The notes under the pieces were generated by a model. It was given only the letters and a program-made list of their open reading frames with translations, did no database searches and had not been told where the DNA came from. A DNA stretch of 64,000 nt from positions 13,963,001 to 14,027,000 of the forward strand of contig CP141126.1 of assembly GCA_035236585.1 (NCBI GenBank). The letters run 5' to 3'. The position numbers were made by a program, and so were the translations under genes. Numbering within the stretch: position 1 is the stretch's first letter; each line of letters begins with the position of its first letter. Shown one piece after another: positions 1 to 12,167 of this stretch. Origin of the DNA: Warburgia ugandensis. Lineage: Eukaryota > Streptophyta > Magnoliopsida > Canellales > Canellaceae.

Positions 1-63
1 ATGAAACAATGAGCTTCCAAGCAATGGGAAGAGCGAACTATGACCATGTGCATGTTGAATAAT

Positions 64-315
64 GAGCTGACTACTCCAAGAAATGGTGAAACCCATTAGA
101 GCCAATGCAAAAGTAAGTCTTCATAATGCAACTATCTCCAGTTATAGTCTTGAATCTGGGTAAACTATTCATGACTAAGATAAAATTTGGAGTTGATTAC
201 TCCAAGAAATGGTGAAACCCATTAGAGCCAATGCAAAAGTTAGTCTTCATAATGCAACTATCTCCGATTATGGGCTTGAATCTGGGTAAACTTCCATGAC
301 TAAGATAAAATTTGG
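64..315. repeat. 126-bp tandem duplication
   Basis: Two adjacent copies, about 64-189 and 190-315, share the run CTCCAAGAAATGGTGAAACC and the same downstream order of sequence, with a few substitutions and small indels. No coding function is visible. Confidence 0.85.
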
Positions 316-2838
316 TTAAAACTAAGAGGAGGTTTGAACTAACTTATGCTGAAAAAACAGTTGATGAGATTGTTGTTAGTAGTGAAATATGAATAGTCAA
401 CAAAAGGAAAATATTCAGACTCCACCTCTTGAGACCACAATGCAATCCTTTTATGATGGCTTGTCATCTATTTCAAATACCTAGGCAAAGATTGAAGCAC
501 TAATCTCAAGGCCCACAAAGCAAGGCCTAGTTCTTTGCAACCCTAGGTGAAGCATTTTGATGTAAGTTTCTTGACTACTGGCCTGTATGGATACCAAGAA
601 AGTAACTTTTGCATAAATGCATTTCTGAGAAAGGAGGGAGAGAGAAATCATCCAAACCTCATGTGTTTTTTGTTAGGAGATATTTGGAGTAGTAGCTATT
701 AGATGAATAGGTGGGATCATCCAAATGTGGGACCCCTTATGCCAAAAGTGGCACTTTGATTTTGGTAGTTTGCTTTAGCATTCTCTAACTTTATATAGTT
801 CTCATAGGATACCTTGTTTCCATTTTCTATGGACTACTTAACTATATTGGATGCCATCATTTGTCAATTCATCCCTTGCAGATCATTTTAAATGGAAAGG
901 TTTATCGTTTTAAATAGTTCATATTAACTAGGAAGTAGAGGGTGAGACAGGGATTATGACTTTTCTTCTACTTGAAGTTTCTTTCTTCTTTTGAAACTGG
1001 TTTCTTCTTCTTCTTCCTCTAGTTGTTTTAGTGCTAGAGAATAGAGAGGGAGAGAGATTAGGGTTTTTTGGGGGGTAATTGCGTATTTTTATTGTCCCAC
1101 TAATTGGGTTACATTGTCTATTTTACCTTCAATATAATATAGACAGCAAATTTATGTTGAGAACATCTATAGTCTTATAAAATTTGAATTAAAGATAAGC
1201 TAAAGTATAAAATAATAAGGGTTTTATAAGTCTAATGATTCAATTTTTTGTCTCAAACTAGTTCTTTGGGAATGAAATTGGAACTAGGCCAAATTTAATA
1301 TGGTTACATTGACAAAGAATTGGAAACAAACCACAGTTCTGCTTGAAAAGACTAGAATCTAATTTTTTGGTTCCGTTCTCTTTGATTCCTATTGACACTG
1401 CTATATTTAAAGTAGTAGCTAGTAGATGAACAGGTGGAATCATCCAAATAGGGACCCTTCATGCATAAAATGGCACTTTGATTTTGGCATTTTGTTTAAA
1501 CGCTTTGGTTTAGCATTCCTCTAGCTTTATATAGTTCTTGGAGGGTACCTTGTTTCCATTTTTACTGGATTACTTTACCATATTGTAGGTCATAATTGGT
1601 GAATCCATCCCTTAAAGTCAAACTGCCCAAGGAGCTCTTTAGATGATGTAAGGACGTCCCTCTCCTACGCAGGGCATGAGGGGCCATAACTTAGTGCAAC
1701 ATGTAGAATGAGGCTAGCGAGGGAAAACTGGAGATCTCACTGTTTCAGTTTATATCATCTGTTTTTATCATTTTATGGCCATCTGTGACCCATTGCAATC
1801 CACCAAAACCATTGTCTGTTACCAAGGTGTATATTGTGTGTGACAGAGATTCAGACAGGCGCAGATGTGGTACTCGAGAACAGAAATACCTTGGCTCCAT
1901 TAGCATCTAGTTGGAAGCCTTTGAAAGGACAGACAAATCCAAATATGGGTCAATAACCCAACCGGTTGGATCCGCTAAATCTCAAGACACTGATTGGGTT
2001 TTATTCCAATCCTGTGTATTTCTTGTCCAAATCCTCTCCTCAAAGAGATTAATATGATCTTTGGAGGAAATCCCAATGTATGGAAAACCAACTTATGACT
2101 ACACTGAAAGAGCGAAAATCTCCAATATGCATGGCTAAGATCATCAAATTAATGAGATCATCAAGTTATGGTCCAATTTAATGGCACAATTATAGGGGAA
2201 AGAGATCGGAACTAATTCGTATGGCCGGATATACCAGATTAGAGTCATTAATCGAGAGGATAGAAGTGTTTAACAAATTGAAGAATGCTTTAAATAACAC
2301 AGGCAGACAACATATAGAACCTCATCAAACCATCAGCTTTACGGATGGTCGAAAGCTATTTTGGACGATGATTCCAAGTAACCACCCACTAACAGAAAGG
2401 ATTAACATACGCTTTTATAAACTGAATCATGGACTTTGACTTGAGAAAGTGGAGAATCACCGCCGATGTTTGTGGCCGCAGATGCCAAAGTCACGGGACA
2501 CTTCCTGTGGTGATCGTCGCCCATAACTTCTGTTTATTGGATCATTGAAGATTTTAAGGTTTTAACCCTGCCAGAGTGTAACTCAGAAGATGAACAGTTT
2601 GGATTACCAACGATCTGGCCCCACATTTACCTTTAGACCATGTAAATTATCTTTTACTGTTTTTATTTATCATCAAGGCATAGTGGCCAACATGACATCA
2701 TGATACGAACAAAAGATGAGCGCAGGCCTGTCTCTCCGTGCCTGAAGCTAAATAGCCATCTACTCAGTCGGCGAATGAGACTCCAAAGCTCTTACTTGCT
2801 TTCTTATTTATCTACTTCAAACACCTCCTTTGTCTTCA
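316..2838. other. Intergenic region, no supported gene
   Basis: No gene is recognised. A direct repeat of about 200 bp lies at 691-887 and again at 1414-1614, 723 bp apart. It is recognisable by GGCACTTTGATTTTGG and CCTTGTTTCCATTTT. A 72-codon open stretch at 2221-2439 shows no recognisable domain. The last 140 bp before 2839 should contain the promoter and 5' UTR of the TBL gene, but I see no strong TATA box there. Confidence 0.6.
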
Positions 2839-3974
2839 ATGGCTAGACACACTGCCCAACTCTGCTTCTTCACCTTCTTGACTGTCTTTAACTACTTGCA
2901 CCATGGCTTCGGACAATCTGATCGAGGTCTAGAAGACTTTCAATGGCTGGTAGAGAAAGAGGATGAAGTCGATGTGGTTCAGAGTCAGCGAATTCGGACG
3001 AGAAAATGTAACTTGTCCGTTGGAAAATGGGTTTATGATGAATCATACCCGCTTTATGATGCAAGTTGCCCTTACCTTAGTAGAAGAGTGAATTGCCAAG
3101 GGAACGGCAGGCCTGATTCCGACTACGAGAAATGGAGATGGAAGCCACATGGATGCTCAATGCGGAGGTAAATGAAGAATGTTTCTATGAACATGATTTA
3201 GTTTAGCAACGCTCTGAGTTTACCAACAATTTTTCCGTATTGCATTTCACTGGCACTTGATTAAATACTTGCTATTATAGAGAAATAGCGGGCCGAACCT
3301 CTAATTTTACTAACAGGGCTGCTCCAGTGCACAAAGCTCCTGTATATGCACGATACGAGAAAGGAGCGGACCAAAAGGGTCAATAGTACACAGCCTTACT
3401 TTGCATTTCCACATCTTCAACTTGTGATCTCAAAGTCACATGATGACAACTCTACCTTTGCGTGAAGGCTCCCCTTCTAATCTGTTATACCAATGCCTTG
3501 GAATATATTGGGGGTCAAAGTGTTATTTACTCCAAACTGGATGTCTCTTATGATAGAGGCAGAGAAGTGAAGACCACCTACTCATTCGCAGCCCGTGGCC
3601 TTCTTTTGGCTGCCCAAAAGATGTCTCGCGTGCAACTCGAATTCCTTAACATGCCAAAACTCCTCATTGTACCCTGTTCTTGAGGGTGAAAAGTTGGGTT
3701 CATGAATAATGCACTAGGCGTCTTGAATGCCTGTACATCTAGATAAATGCATATAGATGTCCCCAAGATGACAATCATGTAACAAATATATGGCATTTTC
3801 AGGTTTGATGCCCTAAATTTTCTTGGAAGGATGAGAAAGAAAAGGATAATGCTTGTTGGTGATTCCATAATGAGGAACCAATGGGAATCTCTAGTTTGCC
3901 TGGTCGAAGGGGTCATTCCTCCTCAGAGAAAGACTATGACTTACAAGGGTCCATCCATGGCTTTCCATGCCCTG

Positions 3975-4034
<60 letters not shown>

Positions 4035-4997
4035 CATTATAAGTCTGCAACCTTATTCATATATTTTTGATTATGTCTGAAACCTTATTAACAAAGAGAA
4101 CAATGCAGGATTTTGAGGCATCAATTGAGTTCTGTTGGGCTCCATTTCTGGTTGAAATAAATGTCGGATTACACAACAAAAAAGTTCTACATCTTGATGC
4201 CATTGAAGAAAATGCCAAGTTCTGGAGAGGAGTTGATATCCTGGTCTTTGATTCAGCCCACTGGTGGACTCACTCTGATCAATGGAGCTCGTAAGAGAAC
4301 TCTAGAACTAATTCTTAATTTCCTTTTGCCTTGTACTTCTAGTTTGACTCCCATGTATTAAATCTTTTCACACTATTTGTTAGTAACTAACAATAAAAGA
4401 AATTGCGAACTTGCATCATCTTACTGAAATCTTAGCTTCATCACAGGTGGGACTATTACAAGGAAGGAGAGAGGCTATTCACAAATTTGAATCCAATGGT
4501 TGCTTATGAAAAAGGGCTTACTACATGGGCCAACTGGGTGGAATTGAATTTAAATCCCCGGAAAACTCGAGTCATTTTCCGAAGCGTCTCGCCCAGGCAT
4601 AACAGGTAAAACTCTTTCGCATTCGATAAGCATAAATCCTTGTCATCTCAACATGTATGTAGTTTTAACATATTCAAGTCTTGGATATGGTTACAGAAAT
4701 AACGGCGTGAAATGTTACAAAGAGAGAGAGCCTCTGGAATACTTCAGGCATACCCCTCATGTACCCGGACAGTATCGAGTGCTACAAGGAGTACTAAGGA
4801 AGATGAGATATCCAGTTTATTTCCAAGATATCACAGGTATGTCTGCCCTTCGGAGGGATGGGCACCCTTCGATCTACAAGAAAGCTTTAAATGAGGAAGA
4901 GCGCAGACACGATCAAGAACATTTCCTTGACTGTAGCCATTGGTGCTTACCTGGGGTTCCTGATACATGGAATGAGATGTTGAGTTCCATTCTGTAG
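2839..4997 (+). CDS. TBL/PMR5-type polysaccharide O-acetyltransferase-like protein, five exons
   Basis: Exons read 2839-3167, 3803-3974, 4109-4290, 4447-4605 and 4697-4997. All introns are GT-AG and the phases join to a 380-residue protein. The N-terminus is hydrophobic (residues 1-25, signal peptide or anchor). A PMR5N-type domain follows (CNLSVGKWVYDESYPLY, then NGRPDSDYEKWRWKPHGC). Next come the GDS box (VGDSIMRNQW, Ser131) and a C-terminal DxxH box (DCSHWCLPGVPDTWNEML, Asp359/His362). These are the two catalytic boxes of the PC-esterase/TBL family, whose characterised members acetylate xylan, xyloglucan, mannan or pectin in the Golgi; the acceptor here is unknown. I chose ATG 2839 because an upstream in-frame TTG is not a plant start. 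Length and exon number are normal for the family. The PMR5/TBL44-45 subgroup is a guess from overall resemblance. Intron 2 begins with a GA microsatellite. Confidence 0.9.
3979..4030. repeat. (GA)n microsatellite abutting a splice donor
   Basis: About 26 GA units start four bases after the exon 2 donor (CTG|GTAAGAGAGA) of the TBL gene. Reading through the donor would add an Arg-Glu repeat and then a stop, so this should be intron rather than coding sequence. Confidence 0.95.
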
Positions 4998-5767
4998 TTT
5001 GATAAAGTGAATATAGTATGTGTCAGGAAAGCTTCCTTCCCAGCTCTGGTTTCTGTTTTCTTTTAGCTTGGCAATTAGAGGATTGTGTAGCTTAATGGAG
5101 TCAACTTCTCTGAGTCCAAGTTATGATTTGCGCTAAGCGACGAACAATTAATCGCAATTATTTGTTAGTGTTAAAATGACTATCTTTCTTGTCAGGACAC
5201 GGTCAACAGAGATCCAAAGGGGCCAATTTGACAAGGATGTGAAGCATCTTAAGCCTGAAGATTTCCCTTTTCCTCCAACAAATTTGGTTGCCACACAAAT
5301 ATGCACTTGGCCAAAATGTACAATTCATGGCAGTTCCGGGGGTGCAACAATTCATTGATACCTTACTGGTTAGGTTCTAGATTGAATCAATTAGCCAGCT
5401 AGTGTTCCCCCCGTAAAGTAGGCAAGTTCTGTGACGGATGTTCATTTTCACAGAGAGCAGAAACGAAGGGCCTACTCTCCGGCCCTGCACAGTAGGCCAA
5501 ATTAACCGGTAATTATGCACATCGCTTTAGCTTTCAAATGGAAGATTAGAAATTTAAAATTCAGTTGCCTACAACCATCGTAAAAAGGCTTCACATGTAA
5601 AAAGCTCCCAATCTTCCAATAGGAGAGGACTTTTGGAAACCACATCTATTTAATAATTGCAGTGGGGGCGGGATTTGTTCGGGGCCCACCCTGCCCTGCT
5701 CCCATTTGGGGTGGGGTAGGGAGTAATAATCTGACGAGTGCCAGGGCGGGGGCAAAATAGTTTGAGT
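4998..5767. other. 3' flank of the TBL gene, no supported gene
   Basis: This should hold the 3' UTR and terminator of the TBL gene. A 60-codon open stretch at 5176-5358 contains KHLKPEDFPFPPTN but matches no family I know, and I do not call it a gene. Confidence 0.5.
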
Positions 5768-6184
5768 TACTCTCTTAATATAGAGAGTGGGTTTGGGAAA
5801 GTTGTACTTACATGCACCAGTCAGACAACTTATTATATTTTCTACTCCATTTCCATTCTCTCCCCGTATATTTGTATCATCTATTATCTATTGGTATGCC
5901 TAGCCAATCAATCTTTTGGTCTTTGGAGGAAGTAGCATCTAATTAGACTTCTAGCTACTCATATTTTTCCACAACAAGGTGGACACTGGAGAAGGGATAC
6001 CTTGTGAATTTTGCTTTGAAGATGCCATTTCCTCAAGAAAGCTGGTAATGCCCTGATGTTGTGAATTTTCCTTTGAAGATAACATTCCCTCAAGAAAGCT
6101 GATATGCCCTGATGATGTGAATTTTCCTTCGAAGATACCATTCCCTCAAGAAAGCCAGTAATGCCCTGATGGTACTTAGTGAAC
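5768..6184. repeat. Dispersed repeat, copy 1
   Basis: It runs from the TTAATATAGAGAGTGG region to GCCCTGATGGTACTTAGT and is matched by copy 2 at 9151-9506 in the same orientation. Shared blocks include CCATTCTCTCC, GGATCTTTGGAG-like sequence and TTCTAGCTACTCATATTTT. This copy has an internal triplication that copy 2 lacks. I do not recognise the family. Confidence 0.75.
6004..6172. repeat. 57-bp tandem repeat, three units
   Basis: Units start at about 6004, 6061 and 6117. Each has the order GTGAATTTT, CTTTGAAGAT, CTCAAGAAAGC, ATGCCCTGATG. The homologous repeat near 9440-9500 has a single unit, so the expansion is local. Confidence 0.9.
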
Positions 6185-6231
6185 CTGTTGGCCAGAGCAA
6201 TGACAGTAAGACCCGTCCCACAAACATTAAT

Positions 6232-7790
6232 GGGTTTTTTGCAAAAAAATCCATTAAGTTTTGCATATTTGCAAAAAAGTTCAACATTTTTTGAGTTTTG
6301 TAAATTTTCCATTAAGTTTGATGATCTTTCTAAAATTGAAATTTTGTTAGGTTTACATCGGCCTTCATTGGTAGTTTTTTCAAAATTTTGATATTACCCT
6401 CCTCTAAAAGATCACCTCACAGATGCAGATGTGATTAAGTTACTGACTTCGACTACTAAGTTCAGTGACTTCTTGATGAAAACTTTCTATGAAACTTGTT
6501 ATCTAATACAATTACACAACAAGGAATCTAATGATAAGTTATATTTCAAAAATAACAATCCTATAGTGAGATATTCAATTGCAAATGTACCATGTTCACC
6601 AACCTACTCATAGTACCTGCTACCTCACAAACACAGATGTGATTAAGTTGAGAGCTTTGCACATTATTTCCTGCTTCATTGATTAACAAAAATCTATGAA
6701 ATTAATCTTGATAGATAAAAGACATTGGGAAGAATAAGACCCAACCATAGATTTCTTAATTTCATTTATAAAGACATTGAACAAAGAGCTTAAATGCTGC
6801 AATTCATGGTTGTACGTGTGACCAATAACATCACTTTGCTGATGTTTTAAACTTGATTTTTTTAATTATTATGTCTTTAATTGATCCAAAGCATTGATTA
6901 TGTTATAATTTGTGTTATTAATAGTTTTATATCATCTTTGGAGATAAATCAAAGTTTAAATTGTTGAATTTCATTGGAAAAGCTTAACAAGTACAATTAC
7001 ATAGGTTGGTGAACATTGTATTTTTGAAATTGAATATCTTATTTTTGATTAGTGATTGTTGAAATATAACCATACTATTAGATTCCATGTTATTGAATTA
7101 TATTAGATACTAAGTTTCACTCAAACTTTCCATTAGAAAGTCATTGAACTTAGTGACCAATATTAGCAATTTAATCACTACTAGATAGCAGGTATTGTTG
7201 CACAGGTTAGTGAACATAATATGTTTACGTTTAAAATATCTCACTACTGGTTGGTTTTTGTTAAAATCTAACCCTCCCATTAGATTCTTTATCATCAAAT
7301 TGTATTAGTTACCTAGTTTCACTCAAACTTTTTATCAAAAAGTTATTGAACTTAGTTGCCAAAATCCTTAACTTAATCACATTTGCGTCTATAAGATTGC
7401 AAGTACTGTCTGAAGGTTGGTGAATATGGTATATTTGTGATTGACTATCTCACTATTGATTGATTTTTTTTAAATCCAACTTTACCATTAGAATCCCTAT
7501 TATAGATTTGTGTTATATACCAAGTTTCACTGAAAATTTTTTTTATCGAAAAGTCATGAACTTAGTGGCCAAAGTTTGTAACTTAATCATGTATGCATCT
7601 GTGAGGTAGCATTTAGAGAAGGTTAATATCGAAAATTTTGTAAAAACTAACAAGGAAGGAGGATGGAAACCCAATAGAATGGCAATTTTACAAAGCTCAC
7701 CAAAACTTAATTGCAAATTTACAAACCTTAGAAAATATTGATCTTTTTCACAAATATGGCAAAACTTAACGGCATTTTTGCAAAAACTAG
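6232..7790. mobile_element. Non-autonomous Mutator-like (MULE) foldback element
   Basis: The left end (GGGTTTTTTGCAAAAA, then TTAAGTTTTGCATATTTG) is inverted at the right end (CAAATATGGCAAAACTTAA, then TTTTTGCAAAAACTAG). ACATTAAT flanks both sides (6224-6231 and 7791-7798), with the ninth base differing, which is close to the 9-bp target duplication of MULEs. The inverted arms are long and unequal: the left arm has one copy of an internal unit of about 200 bp, and the right arm has three in tandem (about 7003, 7204 and 7413 to 7617). No transposase is encoded. The call rests on end sequence and TSD. A hAT-type element with an 8-bp TSD is less likely because of the GGG...TTGCAAAAA end. Confidence 0.75.
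7003..7617. repeat. Three tandem units of about 205 bp in the MULE right arm
   Basis: Each unit contains a TTGGTGAA- or TTAGTGAA-type motif, then TATCTCACTA-like sequence, CCATTAGA, AAGTTTCACT and TCATTGAACTTAGT. The left arm carries the complement of one unit at about 6390-6625. Confidence 0.7.
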
Positions 7791-7798
7791 ACATTAAT

Positions 7799-9150
7799 TT
7801 GGGAATCGATAGGGGCACGCTAAATAGTATATATTCACTCATTAATTTTTGGTCCAAAATACCTTCACACATCAATTTTAAGCATATATGTCATATATAT
7901 GCATATCTTTACCTACTTGTTGTTCTAAATCCTTTTTTCAAATTTTGACGTTTTTAAAAGCCTTCCATTTACATGAGAATCAATGATAAGTATAGTCTAC
8001 TCTACTTAAACTAATATCTAATAAGATATTAGTTAACTCACTAAACTAATAAGTTTTTTTTAAATTTTAATGGCCATACTGATTACATAAATTAATATTC
8101 TCAACTATGAGGACTTTTTTTTTTAATGGGAAAGGAGCTCAAAGTTAAAGGAAAGATAGAAATAGCAACAGAGAGAAAGAGAGAGAGGTAAGTTATATTC
8201 TATCAAAGAACTTGGAAAGAAGAGATTTGTTTAAATTTGAAGAGAAAATTGGAGGGAAGGGAGATGAGACGTTTGTTTGTCTATTAGAGAGAAAAATGAA
8301 ATGGTTGGAGGAATTGAAAAGGATAAATTCAAGAGAGTGATTACATAAGAAAGAGAGAAATTTGTAGTTGTTAAAGAGGAGAGAGAAAAAAGCTTAGAGA
8401 AAAAGAAAAAAAACAAAACTATGCTAAATTAATAGAAAGTGATAGGCCTTATATACGAATTAATTTAAAGGGATTCTTCAATAAAATATACCAATAAAAA
8501 CCCTCAGTCCCATGGGTATTAAGTTAAGGAGTTCTAACATAACGAAAATGCTTAAACTTTAAAACTCCTCCAATTATTCCGCCAGGTGGGGGGTGTTAAC
8601 GGGTATTTTAGCTTTTTACTTGACCCAGAATGCGGCTTAAAATTAGTGACCAATCAAGAAAAGAGGCAATTCTTGCAGGAAAAAACTTATGCACAGTGGC
8701 ACCGGGTCAGGCAAAATTGGTCCCAACCTGCCCTATTGCCATCCAACCTATTGCTGATTGTTGTTGTACTAACTACATATTAATAAATTTAGAATTATTT
8801 TACCAAATATAAATTTCAAATCTAAGATATGTGTCTCTAATTTCAAGTCAAAAGAGATATATGGGTGATGGTACTGCTTAATAAACGATCATCTAGTGAA
8901 GAGCCACATTTGTGGAGGAAATACCTACTTATTTGTAAAAAGAGATATTGTCCTCATTTTTTAATGTTTTCTCTAAAATCTCTTGCGTTTTGCCTCATGT
9001 TATTGGGTCAGATTTTTTCCTATCTAGTTAGAGTTCAAAGTTGGATCATTGGTTCGTTGCTTATCCGGTCCACGTACAAGGATTCTAGTATCTGACTATA
9101 AGGCTTGTAGTATGTAGATAGTAGTTTGCCAAGTGATTCCATGAGCCACC
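7799..9150. other. AT-rich intergenic region, no supported gene
   Basis: No coding or structural RNA signal is seen. Positions 8100-8420 are strongly purine-rich on +, so the minus-strand open stretch there is low-complexity Phe/Ser/Leu sequence and not a gene. Confidence 0.55.
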
Positions 9151-9506
9151 ACTCTTAATATACAGAGTGGGCGGGAGTTGAAAGGGGAGAATACATTTCT
9201 TTCTTTTTTTAGCTGAAGGAGAACACACTTCTCACAGGAAAGTTGTATTTATATGCCTCACTGATACATGCTATTATTTTTTCCACTCCATTCCCATTCT
9301 CTCCTCATATATTTTGATCATCTGTGGCTACATCTGGTCAATCAATGTTTGGATCTTTGGAGCAAGTAGCATCTACTTGGATTTCTAGCTACTCATATTT
9401 TCCAGCAACACATTGGATAATGGTTAAACTTGTTACATTATGAATTTTATTTTGAACATGCCATTTCCTCAAGCAAGCTAGTAATGCCCTGATGCTACTT
9501 AGTGGG
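9151..9506. repeat. Dispersed repeat, copy 2
   Basis: Homologous to 5768-6184 in direct orientation, diverged, with one instead of three copies of the 57-bp unit and an extra T-rich insertion near 9200. Confidence 0.75.
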
Positions 9507-10689
9507 CGTGCCGATCATTTTCATTTTTCTTTTCCAAAGACATACACACATATGCGCAGGCTCGGACGCTGATTTAATCCTGCGCCACAGCCATACACAA
9601 CCTGTACTGTGGTTTCCTAGGTGAGAGACTCTTTGCTTCATTGCACCAGAAGGCTTTGGGGTGAGCCCACGTATATTATTGCTTCCAAGTGGAAATGTGC
9701 GCATCCAAGGAAATCTCTCTCCCAGTGTTTTAGCAATGATCAATTGTTACTATCTGATATATAGCCCATAAGATTGTATGATATCAACCTCATTTCTGTC
9801 TGGAGGACATCATAATGCAGGCACTTAATAATGATTGCCCGTAATATTTCACTAATTCCTACAGAACCATAGCTCGGTCTTTGTCATCATCATCTATTAG
9901 GTGGAGTACTTTTGCCCGGTGACCATTTTTCTTTCTTTCAAATTGCCCACATTCATTTGGAACTAATTGGCACACACTACTACTGCCTACTTGTTTTAAC
10001 CCAAACCATTTATTTGGTTGGTCATGACCTAGATGAGCCATGCACCGGTTTTCACATATGACAGTTGTAATTATTCCTTGAATTTCTGGTTTTAAATGGA
10101 CGGTAAGATAATAAAAGAGAACTCTGTACCCATCAAAAGGGCTTCCAATAAATCAACAGCTTAGAAGCATCTCACGAGGATGTTTTTCCGTGCAACGGAG
10201 CAATGCTCACCCATAGTTGAACCACTCAAAACTCGACTTTCCGGAAAGTGAAACGAGTTGAGTTAATCCAAAGTGAGTCTTTATTTATTTTTAGCTATAT
10301 TTAAAGGAGCGGATATTTTCACATTCCTTTGGTACTAATGCTACACCTGCATTTGGGATTTTATGGTGAAAATACATATGAGATTCATCTTTTTGAGTGA
10401 TCAAATTGTTCTGCCGGTGAGTTATATCTCAAAAATCAAATATTTTAAGTTATCCTAACATTGATTTTTAAGCTATTTCTGTTACCAATTTTTTTTTTTT
10501 TTTACTGTGGATTTTAGACCTCAAAAAAAGTAATGTACAGTCAATCCAACATTTATGATTTTGGGGCCAAACCTCATCTATTGCATTACAGATAAGATAT
10601 AATGAAAGTAAACCCCTTAGATAAAAATATTCTAAAACTCCAAAACGGGTGTGGCATTAGTTTCAAAGTGGGTAGGGAAATATCAGCTC
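9507..10689. other. Intergenic region, no supported gene
   Basis: I see no gene, RNA or clear element. The phrase GATGAGCCATGCACC near 10033 recurs in similar form near 18985 and 19560 and may mark fragments of a shared dispersed repeat. Confidence 0.4.
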
Positions 10690-10890
10690 CTATATTTAAA
10701 AGTTTCACTTTGCATGGTCATGTAATAAGTGGATTAGTTCACTGTGACATGTCTTTGTTATTTTGGAAATCTTGGGTTCGAATCCTAGAGCAAACTTCTT
10801 GTTACATAATGAGTTAACTCAATGAGTTACTCAATTTGCAATCAAGTCAAGTAACTCGGACTGGTTCTCCACGTCAATTTGTGAGTTTTA
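10690..10890 (+). mobile_element. Candidate tRNA-derived SINE
   Basis: It contains a perfect pol III B box, GGTTCGAATCC, at about 10776, with a weaker A-box-like stretch about 50 bp upstream (AGTGGATTAGTTC). A tail then shares TGAGTTAACTC- and AACTCGGACTGGT-like phrases with the candidate at 22065-22215. The ends are not precisely defined. Confidence 0.5.
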
Positions 10891-11244
10891 GAACTAATGA
10901 TTTCAGTTATTGGTCAAAGTTGGTGCACTTATATGTTCAACTTCTATTATCCTTTAATTATATTATAGTGACAAACTCAAAATATGGATACAATAGGGAC
11001 TTTGCCAAAAAAGTCGTCGTGGCTTAATGCATGCGAGTGCTTAGCTATAAAGAATGAATTAATAGTTTCAGTCCTTTATAATGACGGGAGCCAAAAACTT
11101 TATATTGCAATTCACAATTTCCTTGTCAACACAAGCCTTATGGGCATTATAATGCTCTTTTTTGCCTTTTTGTTATATGCTCAGCTAACTTGGACAAAAT
11201 CCGTACGATTGATTTCATAAAATCCACACGAATTATTTCATAAA

Positions 11245-11405
11245 ATCGATAGGATTGGGACTTCTGTTTGTTCCAACCGCAACAAAAAATCTTCACCATA
11301 TGTGGGCTTTTCCTAGTGTTTTATTGCTAAGTCTAGTTATAGTTTTTTCAACCAATCTGTCAATTTAACAAATAAATGATAGTTCCATTTATCAATATCT
11401 ATGGC
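11245..11405 (+). pseudogene. ndhF: Plastid ndhF N-terminal fragment
   Basis: The translation contains [20 protein letters not shown] followed by [16 protein letters not shown]. This matches the region just after the N-terminus of the plastid NADH dehydrogenase-like subunit NdhF. A stop follows directly, and QIND and SSIYQYLW continue in frame. Only about 55 of roughly 740 codons remain. Confidence 0.88.
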
Positions 11406-11457
11406 ATTTTTCATCACAAATACTCCTTTGCTTCACATCCCTATCCTATAATAATGA

Positions 11458-11620
11458 ATTGAGTTCGTGGAGGCACTTTGCATGCAACTATTTTAATAGC
11501 TACTTTGGCTATAGTTTCTAAAACTCCACCCATTTCATAAAGTATTCGACCTGGTTTAACAACGAATACCCAATATTCGGGGGATCACTTCCCCGAACCC
11601 ATACGTGTTTCTGTAGGTAT
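11458..11620 (-). pseudogene. rpl16: Plastid rpl16 C-terminal fragment
   Basis: The minus strand reads ETRMGSGK, a stop, then [20 protein letters not shown] and [11 protein letters not shown], ending near CKVPPRTQF. This is the C-terminus of plastid ribosomal protein L16. The in-frame TGA replaces the usual Gly codon. Confidence 0.9.
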
Positions 11621-11749
11621 TACTCTATTGATCTCTATGATCATAGATCATAGAGGGCCCCCTTTACCATTCTGTATAAATGGGCTATTCTATTTGTATA
11701 GAATATGGTAGAGGGGCATATCCAATCCTTGTTCGTCCTTTAGTTAGTT

Positions 11750-11937
11750 CTCCATTACCCAAAATAGAATAACCGCTTAGAATAGTGAAACAGATTATAT
11801 TTGCCAAGAAATCCAAAATGATATAGATATGATCTTTATTGTGCATTTTGATCAATTGTATTGTTTCTTTGTGGATTCCTATATGAAACTTTTGTATCTC
11901 TATCTCTAGATATGGAGTGGTTTGATCTATACAAAAC
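11750..11937 (-). pseudogene. cemA: Plastid cemA fragment
   Basis: The minus strand encodes [20 protein letters not shown] and [19 protein letters not shown], an internal part of the plastid envelope protein CemA. Similarity stops after SILGNGEL, where the sequence changes origin. Confidence 0.85.
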
Positions 11938-12014
11938 AAATAAAGAAAAGGATTTTTAACTTAGTATCTATATACTATAGAGAATATACAAAATAATCCT
12001 AAAATTGATACAAT

Positions 12015-12167
12015 TCATCCTGCCCAAGAAAGAGACCCAAGTCCTAGTAACCCCACCAAATGGTGATTCAACATAGATTCTCCATCTTGGAACCAAGGCA
12101 ATTTTGGAGCAGCTTTGTGATAATAGAACCAACTAGCAAAAAGCATTAACCCTGCAAAGATCAACTT
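12015..12167 (-). pseudogene. psaA: Plastid psaA internal fragment
   Basis: The minus strand reads [20 protein letters not shown], then [20 protein letters not shown] and SLSWAG. This is a transmembrane/chlorophyll-binding stretch of photosystem I apoprotein A1. About 50 of roughly 750 codons remain, open but truncated on both sides. Confidence 0.92.

Noticed and set aside
2221-2439. 72-codon frame starting at an ATG
   Set aside because: No domain, promoter or conserved motif recognised; length compatible with chance.
5176-5358. 60-codon frame downstream of the TBL gene, with an acceptor-like TTGTCAG before it
   Set aside because: No family match and out of frame with TBL exon 5; not enough to call an alternative exon.
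6004-6172. Regularly spaced repeats reminiscent of a CRISPR array
   Set aside because: Three contiguous 57-bp units without spacers in a plant nuclear region; a simple tandem repeat.
8231-8416. Phe/Ser/Leu-rich minus-strand frame
   Set aside because: Antisense of a purine-rich tract; low complexity.
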